From Acidobacteriota bacterium (GTDB lineage: Bacteria; Acidobacteriota; Holophagae; Thermotomaculales; Thermotomaculaceae): a DNA stretch of 41,635 bases. Positions within the stretch are counted from its first letter, which is position 1, and the number at the start of each line of letters is the position of its first letter. Made by a program: the position numbers and the translations under genes. The DNA is taken from NCBI GenBank assembly GCA_013152385.1, contig JAADGL010000014.1, forward strand, positions 1 to 41,635, in the 5' to 3' direction. This document shows, piece after piece, positions 27,201-35,127 of this stretch. The notes under the pieces were generated by a model. That model worked only from the letters and a program-made list of their open reading frames with translations, did not search any database and was not told the DNA's origin.

Positions 27201-27851
27201 ATTGTCGGCGGTGACGGATGGGCCTATGACATCGGCTACGGCGGCCTGGACCACGCTCTGGCATCCGGCCAGGACATCAATGTCCTTGTTCTGGATACCG
27301 AAGTGTATTCCAACACCGGCGGACAGCGCTCCAAATCCACTTTCATGGGTGCTGTGGCGAAATTCGCCGCCCTGGGGAAAGAAGTTCAGAAAAAAGACCT
27401 CGGCATGATGGCCATGTCCTATGGCAACGTCTATGTGGCCTCCGTATCCTTTGGCGCCAACATGAACCAGACGCTGAAAGCCATGAGGGAAGCGGCCTCT
27501 TACCCGGGCGCATCCATTATCATTGCTTATTCCAACTGTATTGAGCACGGATTTAACATGGAAAAAGGCCCCGAACATGCCAAACTCGCGGTGGAATCCG
27601 GTTATTGGATGCTCTACCGCTACAACCCGCTTCTCGCTGCGGAAAAGAAAAATCCGCTGCAGATCGACAGCAAAGAACCCACGAAATCACTGAAAGATTT
27701 CTATGCCGGACAGCGGCGGTTCAAAACCCTGATGGAAACTCACCCGGATATCGCGGAAAAATATCTTGAAGATGCTTCCCGCTTCGTCCGGAACCGGTAC
27801 CGGTATTACAAACACCTTGCCGAAATGTCCTACGAGGATTTTGAGGCATAA
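24234..27851 (+). CDS. nifJ: Pyruvate:ferredoxin (flavodoxin) oxidoreductase
   Basis: A full-length 1205-residue homodimeric-type PFOR, which converts pyruvate and CoA to acetyl-CoA, CO2 and reduced ferredoxin or flavodoxin. All domains are present in one chain: domain I with IYPITPSSPMGE (about 30-42), the gamma-type domain near 420-620 (FFGLGSDGTVGANKNSIK), a two-cluster ferredoxin domain (from C707, CIQCAQCAFACP, and C765, CTGCGVCFTVCPG), and the C-terminal thiamine-diphosphate domain with GACPGCGET (from 834), ATGCSSIWGG, GGDGWAYDIGYGG and DTEVYSNTGGQRS. AGAGGAGGG precedes the ATG. It has its own promoter and terminator, so it is expressed alone. It points to anaerobic fermentative or acetyl-CoA metabolism. 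Confidence 0.98.
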   Translation: MSEKTITKASIDGNTAAARVAHAMNEVIAIYPITPSSPMGEISDALSSRNQKNIFGQIPRVYEMQSEGGASGAVHGALTAGCLTTTFTASQGLLLMIPNMFKIAGELTPAVFHVSARTVATNALSIFGDHSDVMATRETGFSLMASANQLEIQDLACIAQATTLEAMVPVLHFFDGFRTSHEIRRVELLQEDVMRSMVEMKYVHRMRKRAINPDSPTLRGTAENPDIFFQNREAQNPYYDKFPAIFDKYCERFEKLTGRRYHAFDYVGAKDAEAVVVIMGSGSDTAEETVNKLNKEGYKTGVIKVRLYRPFDRERFFRALPKTARKIVVLDRTKEHGSIGEPLYLDVVAAVDQQIKLGLMKTADKPVILGGIYGLSSKEFTPAMLKGAFDHISNTPADKLIHHFTLGIEDDVTHRSLPYDESFDAEPASVYRAKFFGLGSDGTVGANKNSIKIIGDVAGKNAQGYFVYDSKKAGGITVSHLRFSDEPIQSPYLITKPDFVAIHKKEYIGTLDVLKGIKEGGTVLINSIETPDKVLGRFPKKDVETIINKKLKVYVINAHKLAAEIGLGERINVIMQTAFFKLTGILPEDVFTKAIEDSIRKTYSKKGEKIVNLNIEAMHKGLEEVHEVPVPEKIEAFTDSDWHIEVAPEDKDHEDFINDVIKPVMHFDGDTVPVSKIPVDGVFPTGSTRYEKRSIAVRLPDWNPDNCIQCAQCAFACPHAAILATVDHEDDIQLPEDKYQTLKFNHKDNKEGKFRFRIQVAPDDCTGCGVCFTVCPGKKGNKALTMVQKETILEPLRETYAEFMKHRYSPEEFISDKTIRTTMLEQPLLEFSGACPGCGETPYVKLMTMLQGDHAIQANATGCSSIWGGTAPTIPFCRNSRGEGPAWGNSLFEDNAEYGLGMRLSVDHLNGIAFELREKLLAADSTKREIKDALNEVAPLDEQRGNREKFNQTRNAVDKLKKHLAGYPEDSLEGQLLENISYLKYKAVWIVGGDGWAYDIGYGGLDHALASGQDINVLVLDTEVYSNTGGQRSKSTFMGAVAKFAALGKEVQKKDLGMMAMSYGNVYVASVSFGANMNQTLKAMREAASYPGASIIIAYSNCIEHGFNMEKGPEHAKLAVESGYWMLYRYNPLLAAEKKNPLQIDSKEPTKSLKDFYAGQRRFKTLMETHPDIAEKYLEDASRFVRNRYRYYKHLAEMSYEDFEA

Positions 27852-27874
27852 CCCGATCTGTTCGGAATCACCGA

Positions 27875-27903
27875 CGGGGCCGGAAATCCGGCCCCGTTTT
27901 TTT
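27875..27903 (+). terminator. Rho-independent terminator after nifJ
   Basis: A 9-10 bp GC-rich stem (CGGGGCCGG with CCGGCCCCG) with a short A-rich loop is followed by seven T residues, 24 bases after the nifJ stop. It separates nifJ from the PHP-domain gene. Confidence 0.9.
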
Positions 27904-27928
27904 AGCACCTGATGGGGAGGCCTGCTTT

Positions 27929-29179
27929 ATGAAAATTGCCGTTGATCTTCATTCCCATTCCGGCTATTCCGGCGGTGTCGGGAAAATCAGACTGGAAAAT
28001 ATTGCCGAAACAATGAAATTGAAAGGAATTGATATTTTCGGCACCGGAGACTGCCTCCACCCGGCCTGGAATGCCAAACTTAAAGAAGAATTAACAGAAA
28101 CGGCTAATGGAATTTACCGGCTATCCGGATTTCCGAAAGCCGGATTCGTCCTCCAGAATGAAATGGTGCTCACGGCAGCACTGTCTCCCGCTTCCAAAAC
28201 CCGGAAATCGGTTCATATGGTCTTCCTGTATCCGAACTTTCACAGCACAGAAATTGTAAGCCGACTGCTTGATAAATATGGCGTTAAAAACACCATTGGG
28301 CGCCCTTTTGTCAAACTGGAATCCCCGGCTGCCGTCAGCCGTTTCCTGAAAAATGTCATGGATGCCGCTCCCGGCACACTGGCATTTCCCGCCCACGCCA
28401 TGACACCGGACGGAATCTACGGTTCTCACAATCCCGTAACATACCTTGAAGAATTTTTCGGTGATTACGCAAAGGAAATCCGGCTCATTGAAACCGGGCT
28501 CAGCGCGGACCCGGAAATGCTGGACCGAATTCCCGAATGCCGATCCCTGAATTTTATCAGCAACAGTGACTGTCATTCGGCAGCATTAAACCGAATCGGA
28601 AGGGAATTTACCCTGCTTAACGTAGATACGCCGGATTATTCCGGAATCCGGAAAGCGCTCACCGAAACCGGCATCTCCGCAACTTTTGAGTTTAACCCCC
28701 GGGAAGGAAAGTTTTTTGCCACCGGGCACCGGAAAGGCAAAGAAGGCCATTCACATGAAAGTTTCCGCCTTGAAACAGGTAAAATCCCGGACCGCTGCCC
28801 CGTCTGCGGCAAAGCGCTGACAATCGGCGTTGCTGACCGGGTTAGTCAATTGTCAGCATCCCAGAAAAAACAGTTTACGTCCAAAATCCTTCACCGGGAT
28901 TTTCATCATCTGATTCCGCTGGTTGAAGTCATTTCAGCGGGATTGGGACAAAAATCCGTGTCGGGGAAAAAAGTACTCAGCCTGTACCGCATCTGTGTGG
29001 AAAAATGCGGAAATGAAGTATCTCTCTGGCAGATGAAGCTGCCGGAACTGGCCCAACGGCTTCAAAAGCTTCCGGACTCCGTATTGGCCTCAATTTTATC
29101 GGTTCACGAAGGGAAATTTACTTTCGACCCGCCGGGCTATGACGGAGAATACGGAAAACTTAAAATCCTGCGGGATTGA
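27929..29179 (+). CDS. Endonuclease Q-like PHP-domain protein
   Basis: A 416-residue protein that I match, from pattern memory, to the EndoQ family (formerly TIGR00375). EndoQ nicks DNA 5' of deaminated bases (uracil, hypoxanthine, xanthine) and abasic sites. The PHP metal site starts with DLHSHSGYSGG (D6, H8, H10), followed by GTGDCLHPAW, QNEMVLTA, FPAHAMTPDGIYG, LIETGLSADPEM and NSDCHSA. A metal-binding insert begins at C290 (CPVCGKALTIGVADRV), a hallmark of EndoQ over other PHP proteins, and a second pair of cysteines occurs later (RICVEKCG). EndoQ is best known from Thermococcales and some bacilli. It follows nifJ after a terminator and is convergent with the next gene. GGGGAGG precedes the ATG. 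Confidence 0.8.
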   Translation: MKIAVDLHSHSGYSGGVGKIRLENIAETMKLKGIDIFGTGDCLHPAWNAKLKEELTETANGIYRLSGFPKAGFVLQNEMVLTAALSPASKTRKSVHMVFLYPNFHSTEIVSRLLDKYGVKNTIGRPFVKLESPAAVSRFLKNVMDAAPGTLAFPAHAMTPDGIYGSHNPVTYLEEFFGDYAKEIRLIETGLSADPEMLDRIPECRSLNFISNSDCHSAALNRIGREFTLLNVDTPDYSGIRKALTETGISATFEFNPREGKFFATGHRKGKEGHSHESFRLETGKIPDRCPVCGKALTIGVADRVSQLSASQKKQFTSKILHRDFHHLIPLVEVISAGLGQKSVSGKKVLSLYRICVEKCGNEVSLWQMKLPELAQRLQKLPDSVLASILSVHEGKFTFDPPGYDGEYGKLKILRD

Positions 29180-29203
29180 TTTTTCCGGAAAACAACTCCG
29201 CCA

Positions 29204-30259
29204 TTATGCCAAATACTGACGCAGCATCTGTGGCTGATCCGAATAAATCCGTACTGTCATCATTCCACTGTAACGGATAAAGCGGCTCCGAATTTGAATC
29301 AGCTCTTCAGCCGGAGCCACAACCTGAAAATAGCGGCCGCCGAACCAGCCCCGGCCCACCCGAACTTCCCGCTTTCCGGGAACCTTCCCCGGAATGTCAA
29401 TCCACAACCGGCCAAAGCGGAAAAGTTGAATTCCCCGGCCATTCACCACCAAACCGAGACTCATAATCTGGCTTCTTCCCTTGAGTTTCAACATTACAGA
29501 CGCATTGGCCTCTGTATAAAAAGGCAACAGTGTATTCAGCGTTTCCAGATCCGGTAACCGCCCCATTCGCCTGCTGACCGCCCCGGAAATCAAAAGAATC
29601 GGCAAACCGACTACAAAAGGAATCAACAGAAACAGTAACACCGGCTGACAGAAAACAAAATATCCCTCCCGGCAGACCCTCTGCAATGCTTCTCCGAATG
29701 CCGGCCCGTGAAAGCTTCGTCCCTCAAGACTGAGAGAAGAAATTACTTTAAAAAAAAGTCCGGCATAGGTGGCAAGCGAATGGCCGGTGGAAAAAGAAAG
29801 CCAGTAAGACGTATTATGATAATTGAAAAAATACGTAAAAACACGCCCCCTCCCCCGGGTGCGTATAACCAGCACACCGGGAACACGGGCACTCATATTC
29901 TTTGCAAAGCGGAAACTGCCCCCGGCATGGTAAAACACTGTGTGAACCGGAAAATTTTTTAAAGAAAAATAGCGGACGGCGGCTTTTTGAAAATCAGAGG
30001 ATGCGGCGCTGGCAGTGGCCAGCTCAAGGGTGCCGATTTGACGGTTCATGAAGGTTTTGATATGCCAGCCGTTTTTCTCTTTCAAAATCGGCGGGTCAAA
30101 TGACCGGGGAATTCCGACCGTAAACACCCCGAAAGAAACCGGCCGGAAGCCCGATTTAAGCGCCCGCGCCTCAATCCGATGAAAAATCAAATACAAAGAC
30201 CCTGTCACCAGCAATATGATGCCCATTGCCAGAATTTGTATCTTTTTTTCAACTTTCAT
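29204..30259 (-). CDS. Unknown protein with two membrane segments
   Basis: A 351-residue protein I do not recognise. One membrane helix is at 10-27 (ILAMGIILLVTGSLYLIF) and another at about 208-230 (LLFLLIPFVVGLPILLISG). Between them lies a mostly beta domain of about 170 residues (VSFGVFTVGIPRSF, then GSFRFAKN), and after the second helix a smaller, basic beta-rich domain in which aromatic and glycine residues recur (GRGWFGGRYFQVV). The N-terminal domain is therefore probably periplasmic and the C-terminal one cytosolic. GGGGAAG stands before the ATG. It is the last of the XRE-DUF1573-TPR-LolA-like series, after a 101-base gap. Confidence 0.75.
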   Translation of the reverse strand: MKVEKKIQILAMGIILLVTGSLYLIFHRIEARALKSGFRPVSFGVFTVGIPRSFDPPILKEKNGWHIKTFMNRQIGTLELATASAASSDFQKAAVRYFSLKNFPVHTVFYHAGGSFRFAKNMSARVPGVLVIRTRGRGRVFTYFFNYHNTSYWLSFSTGHSLATYAGLFFKVISSLSLEGRSFHGPAFGEALQRVCREGYFVFCQPVLLFLLIPFVVGLPILLISGAVSRRMGRLPDLETLNTLLPFYTEANASVMLKLKGRSQIMSLGLVVNGRGIQLFRFGRLWIDIPGKVPGKREVRVGRGWFGGRYFQVVAPAEELIQIRSRFIRYSGMMTVRIYSDQPQMLRQYLA

Positions 30260-30360
30260 CTCTTCCCCATTTCAATTGGCAAAAGAAAATACCCATTCCC
30301 CCGGAATAAAATCAGTATCCCGCACATACACGGTAACTACCCGGGAAGAGACACTGTTAT
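30260..30360. other. Intergenic gap, nothing assigned
   Basis: The 101 bases between the LolA/DUF4412-like gene and the unknown membrane protein hold no ORF with a usable start, no clear terminator and no convincing promoter pair. The downstream gene may be cotranscribed. Confidence 0.4.
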
Positions 30361-31074
30361 TCAAAAACGCTTCAGGGGAACTCCGGCCGGAGCCGCTTTT
30401 TGTATTTTTATTCCCCCGGGCAACACAAACATATCAGCTTTACAGCTTATTTTTTTCAGGTTCACCAGCGTCTGACGGTTCACCGTCACACTGTTATTCA
30501 ACCGGACCGTAGCAGTAATCCGACGGGGAAATCCCGTCGCGTGACGAATCAGATCCAGAAAATCTTCATTCTTCGTAAAAAAAGACATAAAGTGAGAAAA
30601 TCTGTCTCCACCACCTTTTACCGATTTTTCCGGCATCCATACAGTGGTTGTGGAATTCATGAATTCACCGGGCAGTTTCGCCTCAAAACAGGGAACTCCG
30701 CTCACAACCTTCCGGTTTCCGGTCCGCTTAAAAACCACCTGCGGGAAAATCAACTGTCCGGCATCGTCCATCAGGCCATATGGAATCAGAAACTGCTGAT
30801 AAAACGGCTGATTATCCTGAAAAGAATAGGCAATGGCAGTTTTCTCTTTCATGTTCACTTTCCAGGCAAGACCTTTTTTCCGGTTGAAGATAAGAAAAGA
30901 ATCCGAAGACAACTGAAAACGCATAAAGTCACCGCAAACTGTAATTTTCTCTTCATAACCGTAGTGATTCCCGGGAGATGTCACTTTCACGGAATACGTT
31001 GCCTGAAACCCTTCTCCGGCAAAAGAGAAGGCTGTCAAAACAAAAATCGCGATAAAAAAATAAAATCTTTTCAT
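30361..31074 (-). CDS. Secreted LolA/DUF4412-like protein
   Basis: A 237-residue protein with a cleavable signal peptide (MKRFYFFIAIFVLTAFSFA). The mature part has the strand pattern of DUF4412 or LolA-like half-barrels: FQATYSVKVTSPG, KITVCGDFMRFQL, SFLIFNRKKGLAWKVN, KTAIAYSF, and later VVSGVPCFEAKLPG and TVWMPEKS. LolA-like folds hold lipids or hydrophobic ligands in the periplasm, but the match here is by outline only. Its ATG overlaps the stop of the TPR gene (ATGA), so the two are coupled. A function in lipoprotein or lipid handling is speculative. Confidence 0.72.
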   Translation of the reverse strand: MKRFYFFIAIFVLTAFSFAGEGFQATYSVKVTSPGNHYGYEEKITVCGDFMRFQLSSDSFLIFNRKKGLAWKVNMKEKTAIAYSFQDNQPFYQQFLIPYGLMDDAGQLIFPQVVFKRTGNRKVVSGVPCFEAKLPGEFMNSTTTVWMPEKSVKGGGDRFSHFMSFFTKNEDFLDLIRHATGFPRRITATVRLNNSVTVNRQTLVNLKKISCKADMFVLPGGIKIQKAAPAGVPLKRF

Positions 31075-32063
31075 ATCTTGAATTTTACTCCCCGAATATA
31101 GACGGAATCCAACTTCATTGTTTTCAGCTTCGGCATTTCTTTAAATGCAATGGCAAACTGCTCTTTCGCACCTTTTTTGTCTCCCAGTTTCATCAGGCAA
31201 AGTCCCATATTGTAATGGGCCTTCGGAGAATATCTGGAATACTTAAACTCCTCCGAATAATATGCCAATGCCTGATTATAGCGCTTCAGGAGATAGCACA
31301 GATTGCCCAGATCCAACCCCTGCCCGGGATCCGGATGGATGGTATGCTGCTCCTCCAGTGCCCGCAGTGCGCCGCCCAGCTTTTTCTGTTTCACAAGGAA
31401 AGTTGCATAAGTCTCATAGACAAAGGGGCTGATAATAGAAAGGGTAAATGCATTCTGAAACAAGGTCCAGGCCTCCGCCACCCGGCCTTTGTTGTAAGCA
31501 CCGAGGGCATCCTGAGAAAGAACAATCGCCTTTTTGGTCGCCTCATCCAACTGCTGAGTGTAGGTACTCCTCGCAAGTTGAGTAAGGGGATTTGAAGGCG
31601 CATTCTGAATCGCCTTATTTACCGCAATTCTGGCATTTGAATAATCCTTTAACCCGATATAAACAAACGCAAGAGTAACATAATTCTGACCGTTATCCGG
31701 GTTCTTGTCTATTTTCGCCTGCAACTCCCGAATCCGGGCGTTGATTTTTGCGAGGTTCTTTTTGATGTTCTCCAGCCGTTTTTCAGTCTGTGCGCGGTCG
31801 GGTTTCATATTCAGAATCCGTTCACAGACCGCCTGCGCCCTCGGCAGTGCACCTATCATCTCCAGGCCCTCCGCAGTGGCATCGAGAAGGTCCAGATTAT
31901 CCGGTGCCTGGGCCAATGCCATAAAAGCTGTGCTGTAGTATTCGTTAATCCTGTGTTGTTCCTTCAATTGTTTCAATTTTGCCATCACCCCGTTGGGCAC
32001 TCCGGCAGCCAGGACGCCACAGGTGAACATCAGTACCACGATTATTCCGGTAAACCGCTTCAT
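31071..32063 (-). CDS. Secreted TPR-repeat protein
   Basis: A 330-residue protein with a signal peptide (MKRFTGIIVVLMFTCGVLA). Residues 30-300 are helical pairs of TPR type, clear in NYVTLAFVYIGLKDYSNARI, FVYETYATFLVKQKKLGGAL and KAHYNMGLCLMKLGDKKGAK. A charged coiled-coil stretch lies at about 85-120. It is probably a periplasmic scaffold. GAGGAGG precedes the ATG in the 28-base gap after the DUF1573 gene, and it overlaps the next gene by 4 bases. Its partner is unknown; the coupled LolA-like protein is the obvious candidate. Confidence 0.82.
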   Translation of the reverse strand: MKRFTGIIVVLMFTCGVLAAGVPNGVMAKLKQLKEQHRINEYYSTAFMALAQAPDNLDLLDATAEGLEMIGALPRAQAVCERILNMKPDRAQTEKRLENIKKNLAKINARIRELQAKIDKNPDNGQNYVTLAFVYIGLKDYSNARIAVNKAIQNAPSNPLTQLARSTYTQQLDEATKKAIVLSQDALGAYNKGRVAEAWTLFQNAFTLSIISPFVYETYATFLVKQKKLGGALRALEEQHTIHPDPGQGLDLGNLCYLLKRYNQALAYYSEEFKYSRYSPKAHYNMGLCLMKLGDKKGAKEQFAIAFKEMPKLKTMKLDSVYIRGVKFKI

Positions 32064-32091
32064 GTCTTCCTCCTCAATTGGTTATTTTCAA

Positions 32092-33021
32092 TTAGAATAA
32101 ATTATATGCGACAGGGACTAACACATTTTCAACCTTTCCGGCAGATGTTTTCATCCGTAGCTTCAATTTGCCGGTACCATAGCCCTTTTTCATCTTCCCG
32201 GGAATACTCTCCAGGTTTATACGGAGTCCGTCTTCCAACGATTCACTGCCGGCAATCCGGATAAAAGGAACGTCACAACTCATCTTTTCAAGCTTATACC
32301 CCCCCATCTTCCATTTCAATGTGACAGAACGAAGTGCTTTTGTTCCCGCATGAATTCCCATGAATAGAATATGGGAAGGCTCAACCCTGATTTCCCGCAA
32401 GAGATGTACCACAACATGATAATAAACCGGGTCTTTGAGTCCGGACAGATAAAACAGAACCGTATGATCCCCTTCACAGACATCACCGACAGCGGTAATT
32501 TCCACTTCTGTCGGGGAATTCTTTTTCAACTTAATACAGGAATCCCGGCACTCCACCCGTTCAATCGTAAACTTTTTACTTTTGATATTGCTGGAAAGAT
32601 CCACTTCCCGTACCGCCTTTCCATCAAAATTCCGAATTTCCATTACCCCCGGTGTAAAGGAATATTCCTTTACAACATTCACATTAATCAATAGGAAGTA
32701 CGTGTAGGGTTCATCTGTCTTCACCGTCACAACTTTTTCCTGGGGCCCCTGAAACATTCCGCTGTCAAAGCTAATTTTGATTTTCATGCTTTCCCCGGGG
32801 GACAGCTGCACTTTTTCCGGTACCGGTACGGTACATCCGCAATTTGCCCGTACCTGCAGCAACTTAATGGTATGCTTACTTGTATTGGTTACCTCGGTGA
32901 CCCAGTGAACGGTTTTATGTTGCAGCAGTTTCCCGAAATTATGTGACATGCTGTCAAACTTCAACCCCCGGGCACAAAGAGGCATTGTCGCAAACAGAAA
33001 CAGAAAAACCCAATGACGCAT
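32092..33021 (-). CDS. Secreted DUF1573-domain protein
   Basis: About 309 residues from the ATG at 33021. That start is fixed by AAGGAGAG a few bases upstream and by the signal peptide that follows it (MRHWVFLFLFATMPLCA); the longer frame to 33165 would overlap the XRE gene. Residues 20-130 match DUF1573, an Ig-like beta-sandwich: FDSMSHNFGKLLQHKTV, VTNTSKHTIKLLQVRANCGCTV and the closing strands up to VKTDEP. The hallmark CGCT is present. The rest continues as two to three further Ig-like sandwiches. DUF1573 proteins are exported, common in Bacteroidota, Planctomycetota and Acidobacteriota, and mostly of unknown role. Confidence 0.85.
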   Translation of the reverse strand: MRHWVFLFLFATMPLCARGLKFDSMSHNFGKLLQHKTVHWVTEVTNTSKHTIKLLQVRANCGCTVPVPEKVQLSPGESMKIKISFDSGMFQGPQEKVVTVKTDEPYTYFLLINVNVVKEYSFTPGVMEIRNFDGKAVREVDLSSNIKSKKFTIERVECRDSCIKLKKNSPTEVEITAVGDVCEGDHTVLFYLSGLKDPVYYHVVVHLLREIRVEPSHILFMGIHAGTKALRSVTLKWKMGGYKLEKMSCDVPFIRIAGSESLEDGLRINLESIPGKMKKGYGTGKLKLRMKTSAGKVENVLVPVAYNLF

Positions 33022-33043
33022 TCCACTCTCCTTATGTTCGTTC

Positions 33044-33463
33044 CTAAAATAAGAATTTAATCTGCTCATAAATATGCTTCGCGAGATCCGTTTTGGAAAT
33101 CTTGCCGGCAATTTCCGGCTCATGAACATTGAAATAATCCGCAACGGCAAAAGAAATATGGTCAATCAACACCTCGTCCACATTCATATTCACCAACTTT
33201 TCCGGCTGATGTGCTTTAATCTGATCCCGGATCTCATCCAGCATCTCTTCATATTTGTCAGAAATCCCCAAAGAACCGGAAGCGTTCCTGATTCTTTTGT
33301 AAACACGGAGTTTCATACTCACATCCGCAAGAAAACGGGCGGTTTCACCATCCGGCTCAGCTGCCCCTCTCTCCCATTTCTCCACATCCGCAGCGGGAAC
33401 ACCAATCAGGTTTGCAAATTCTTCCACTGACAATCCCAGTTCTTTCCGTACTTCCGAATACAT
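33044..33463 (-). CDS. XRE-family helix-turn-helix regulator
   Basis: A 139-residue protein. Residues 1-50 form an XRE/Cro-type helix-turn-helix (VRKELGLSVEEFANLIGV, then ADVEKWERG), with the usual Trp-Glu-x-Gly end as in toxin-antitoxin and MqsA-like regulators. The C-terminal 80 residues are helical and may serve in dimerisation; no ligand domain is recognised. GAGGAGG lies six bases before the ATG. The gene is divergent from the antiporter gene and shares a compact promoter region with it, and is first in line for the DUF1573-TPR-LolA-like series. It may therefore control both sides; that is inference. Confidence 0.85.
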   Translation of the reverse strand: MYSEVRKELGLSVEEFANLIGVPAADVEKWERGAAEPDGETARFLADVSMKLRVYKRIRNASGSLGISDKYEEMLDEIRDQIKAHQPEKLVNMNVDEVLIDHISFAVADYFNVHEPEIAGKISKTDLAKHIYEQIKFLF

Positions 33464-33509
33464 AAAAGCCTCCTCGTTTCTCTATTAATGACGTTTCTCT
33501 GCCGACAAT

Positions 33510-33538
33510 AGTTTAATCGGATTGTTATCAGTTTACAA
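33510..33538 (-). promoter_or_regulatory. Candidate promoter of the XRE gene series
   Basis: On the minus strand TTGTAA (33533-33538) and TAAACT (33510-33515) are 17 bases apart, four of six consensus matches each. The -35 overlaps that of the divergent antiporter promoter almost exactly. Confidence 0.4.
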
Positions 33539-33560
33539 CAGGCAAAATATCCCTTACCAT
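33532..33560 (+). promoter_or_regulatory. Candidate promoter of the nhaD-like gene
   Basis: TTTACA (33532-33537) and TACCAT (33555-33560) are 17 bases apart on the plus strand, 31 bases before the ATG. The -35 coincides with the -35 of the opposite promoter, so a single bound protein could block both. Confidence 0.45.
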
Positions 33561-33591
33561 AGGCAGGGAAAATTGAGAAAAGGGGTACAGC

Positions 33592-35127
33592 ATGATCAGA
33601 AAAAGAATTCAACTGGCGCTCATTGCAATGATAATTCTCATAAACATGCCGATTTCCGCTTTGGCACAGGGCACAAACCCGGAACCTTCCACAAGCCGAG
33701 CCACTGTAACAGAAACAGTTCAAAAAAGCGGGCAATCGGAATCGCAAGAAACAAAAGCACTCAAAGCCGCAGAAGAAGAGGGAGAAAAACTGGGTACCCG
33801 GCTTCCGTTATGGAGTGTCATCCCATTTATCGGCATCCTCCTGTCCATTGCCCTGTTTCCGCTTTTGGCACCCCATTTCTGGCATCACCATTTCGGCAAA
33901 GTCAGCACATTCTGGGCATTGCTTTTCGCGCTGCCGTTTCTACTGGTATTTAAAGGTGAAGGAATTCATCAGATTCTTGATATTTATTTAATTGATTACA
34001 TCCCGTTTATTATTCTGCTGTGGTCACTTTTTACCGTTGCCGGCGGCATCCTGGTACGTGGCGATCTGGTTGGAAAACCCTCCACCAACCTCATTTTTCT
34101 TCTGATCGGAACCTTTCTGTCTTCCTGGATCGGGACAACCGGTTCCGCAATGGTATTGATCCGCCCGCTGCTCAGAGCAAACGCCAATCGAAAAAATAAA
34201 ACTCACATCGTTGTTTTCTTCATCTTTCTTGTGGCCAATATCGGCGGTTCCCTGACACCGCTGGGAGACCCGCCTCTCTTTCTCGGCTTCCTCCACGGTG
34301 TACCCTTCTTTTACACATTCCATCTTCTGCCGGACCTCGGTGTGGCATCGGCAATACTGCTCTCGATATTCTACCTCATGGACCGCTACTACTACTCCAG
34401 AGAAAACCCGGAAGACATCGCTGTCACCGGAACAAAACCATTTTCCATTGCGGGGAAGCGAAACCTGATCTTTTTACTCGGCATCATCGGCGGCGTACTC
34501 CTCAGTGGATTCTGGAAAGCCGGTACCGTTCATGTCCTGGGCGTACCTATGGCGATTCAGAACATGGCAAGAGACAGTATCCTGATTATCATGGGCCTTC
34601 TCTCAATGAAATTTACACCTGACAAATGGCGGAAAGAAAACGGATTTTCCTGGTTTCCCATCCTGGAAGTCGCCCTCCTTTTTGCCGGTATTTTCATGAC
34701 CATTATTCCGGCACTGGCCATTCTGCGCGCGGGAACCGAAGGCGCACTGGCCTTCCTGATCCGTGCCGTTCAGGAACCGCACCATTACTTCTGGGTAACC
34801 GGTGCACTCTCCTCTTTCCTGGATAATGCGCCCACCTACCTGACATTTATGAACAGCGCCCTGGGCCAGTTCTACGCCGGAATCCCGGAAAACCAGGCGG
34901 TTCACATGCTCATCGCCCAGCATCATATTTACCTGAAAGCCATCTCTGTAGGTGCCGTTTTCATGGGGGCCAACACCTATATCGGCAATGCCCCCAACTT
35001 CATGGTCAAATCCATCGCGGAAGAAAACGGAGTTCCAATGCCCAGCTTCTTCGGCTACATTCTGAAATATTCTCTCCCGATTCTGATTCCGACCTTCATC
35101 ATCATTCAGCTTGTATTCTTCCCGTGA
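33592..35127 (+). CDS. nhaD: NhaD-type Na+/H+ antiporter
   Basis: A 511-residue ion-transporter-superfamily membrane protein with about 12 helices. The N-terminus looks like a cleavable signal peptide (LIAMIILINMPISALA) followed by a 50-residue charged extracytoplasmic segment, a known trait of one NhaD subgroup. Family motifs are GTTGSAMVLIRPLL, NIGGSLTPLGDPPLFLGF, SSFLDNAPTYLTFMNS and YIGNAPNFMVKSIAEE. Such proteins exchange Na+ (or Li+) for H+. AAGGGG lies before the ATG. In this genome it would link sodium and proton gradients next to a cell that also carries complex I; the direction of exchange cannot be read from sequence. Confidence 0.9.
   Translation: MIRKRIQLALIAMIILINMPISALAQGTNPEPSTSRATVTETVQKSGQSESQETKALKAAEEEGEKLGTRLPLWSVIPFIGILLSIALFPLLAPHFWHHHFGKVSTFWALLFALPFLLVFKGEGIHQILDIYLIDYIPFIILLWSLFTVAGGILVRGDLVGKPSTNLIFLLIGTFLSSWIGTTGSAMVLIRPLLRANANRKNKTHIVVFFIFLVANIGGSLTPLGDPPLFLGFLHGVPFFYTFHLLPDLGVASAILLSIFYLMDRYYYSRENPEDIAVTGTKPFSIAGKRNLIFLLGIIGGVLLSGFWKAGTVHVLGVPMAIQNMARDSILIIMGLLSMKFTPDKWRKENGFSWFPILEVALLFAGIFMTIIPALAILRAGTEGALAFLIRAVQEPHHYFWVTGALSSFLDNAPTYLTFMNSALGQFYAGIPENQAVHMLIAQHHIYLKAISVGAVFMGANTYIGNAPNFMVKSIAEENGVPMPSFFGYILKYSLPILIPTFIIIQLVFFP

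Noticed and set aside
29181-29192. 12-base palindrome between the convergent EndoQ-like and unknown membrane protein genes
   Set aside because: TTTTCCGGAAAA has no loop and no adjacent T-run, so it is neither a convincing terminator nor a clear operator.
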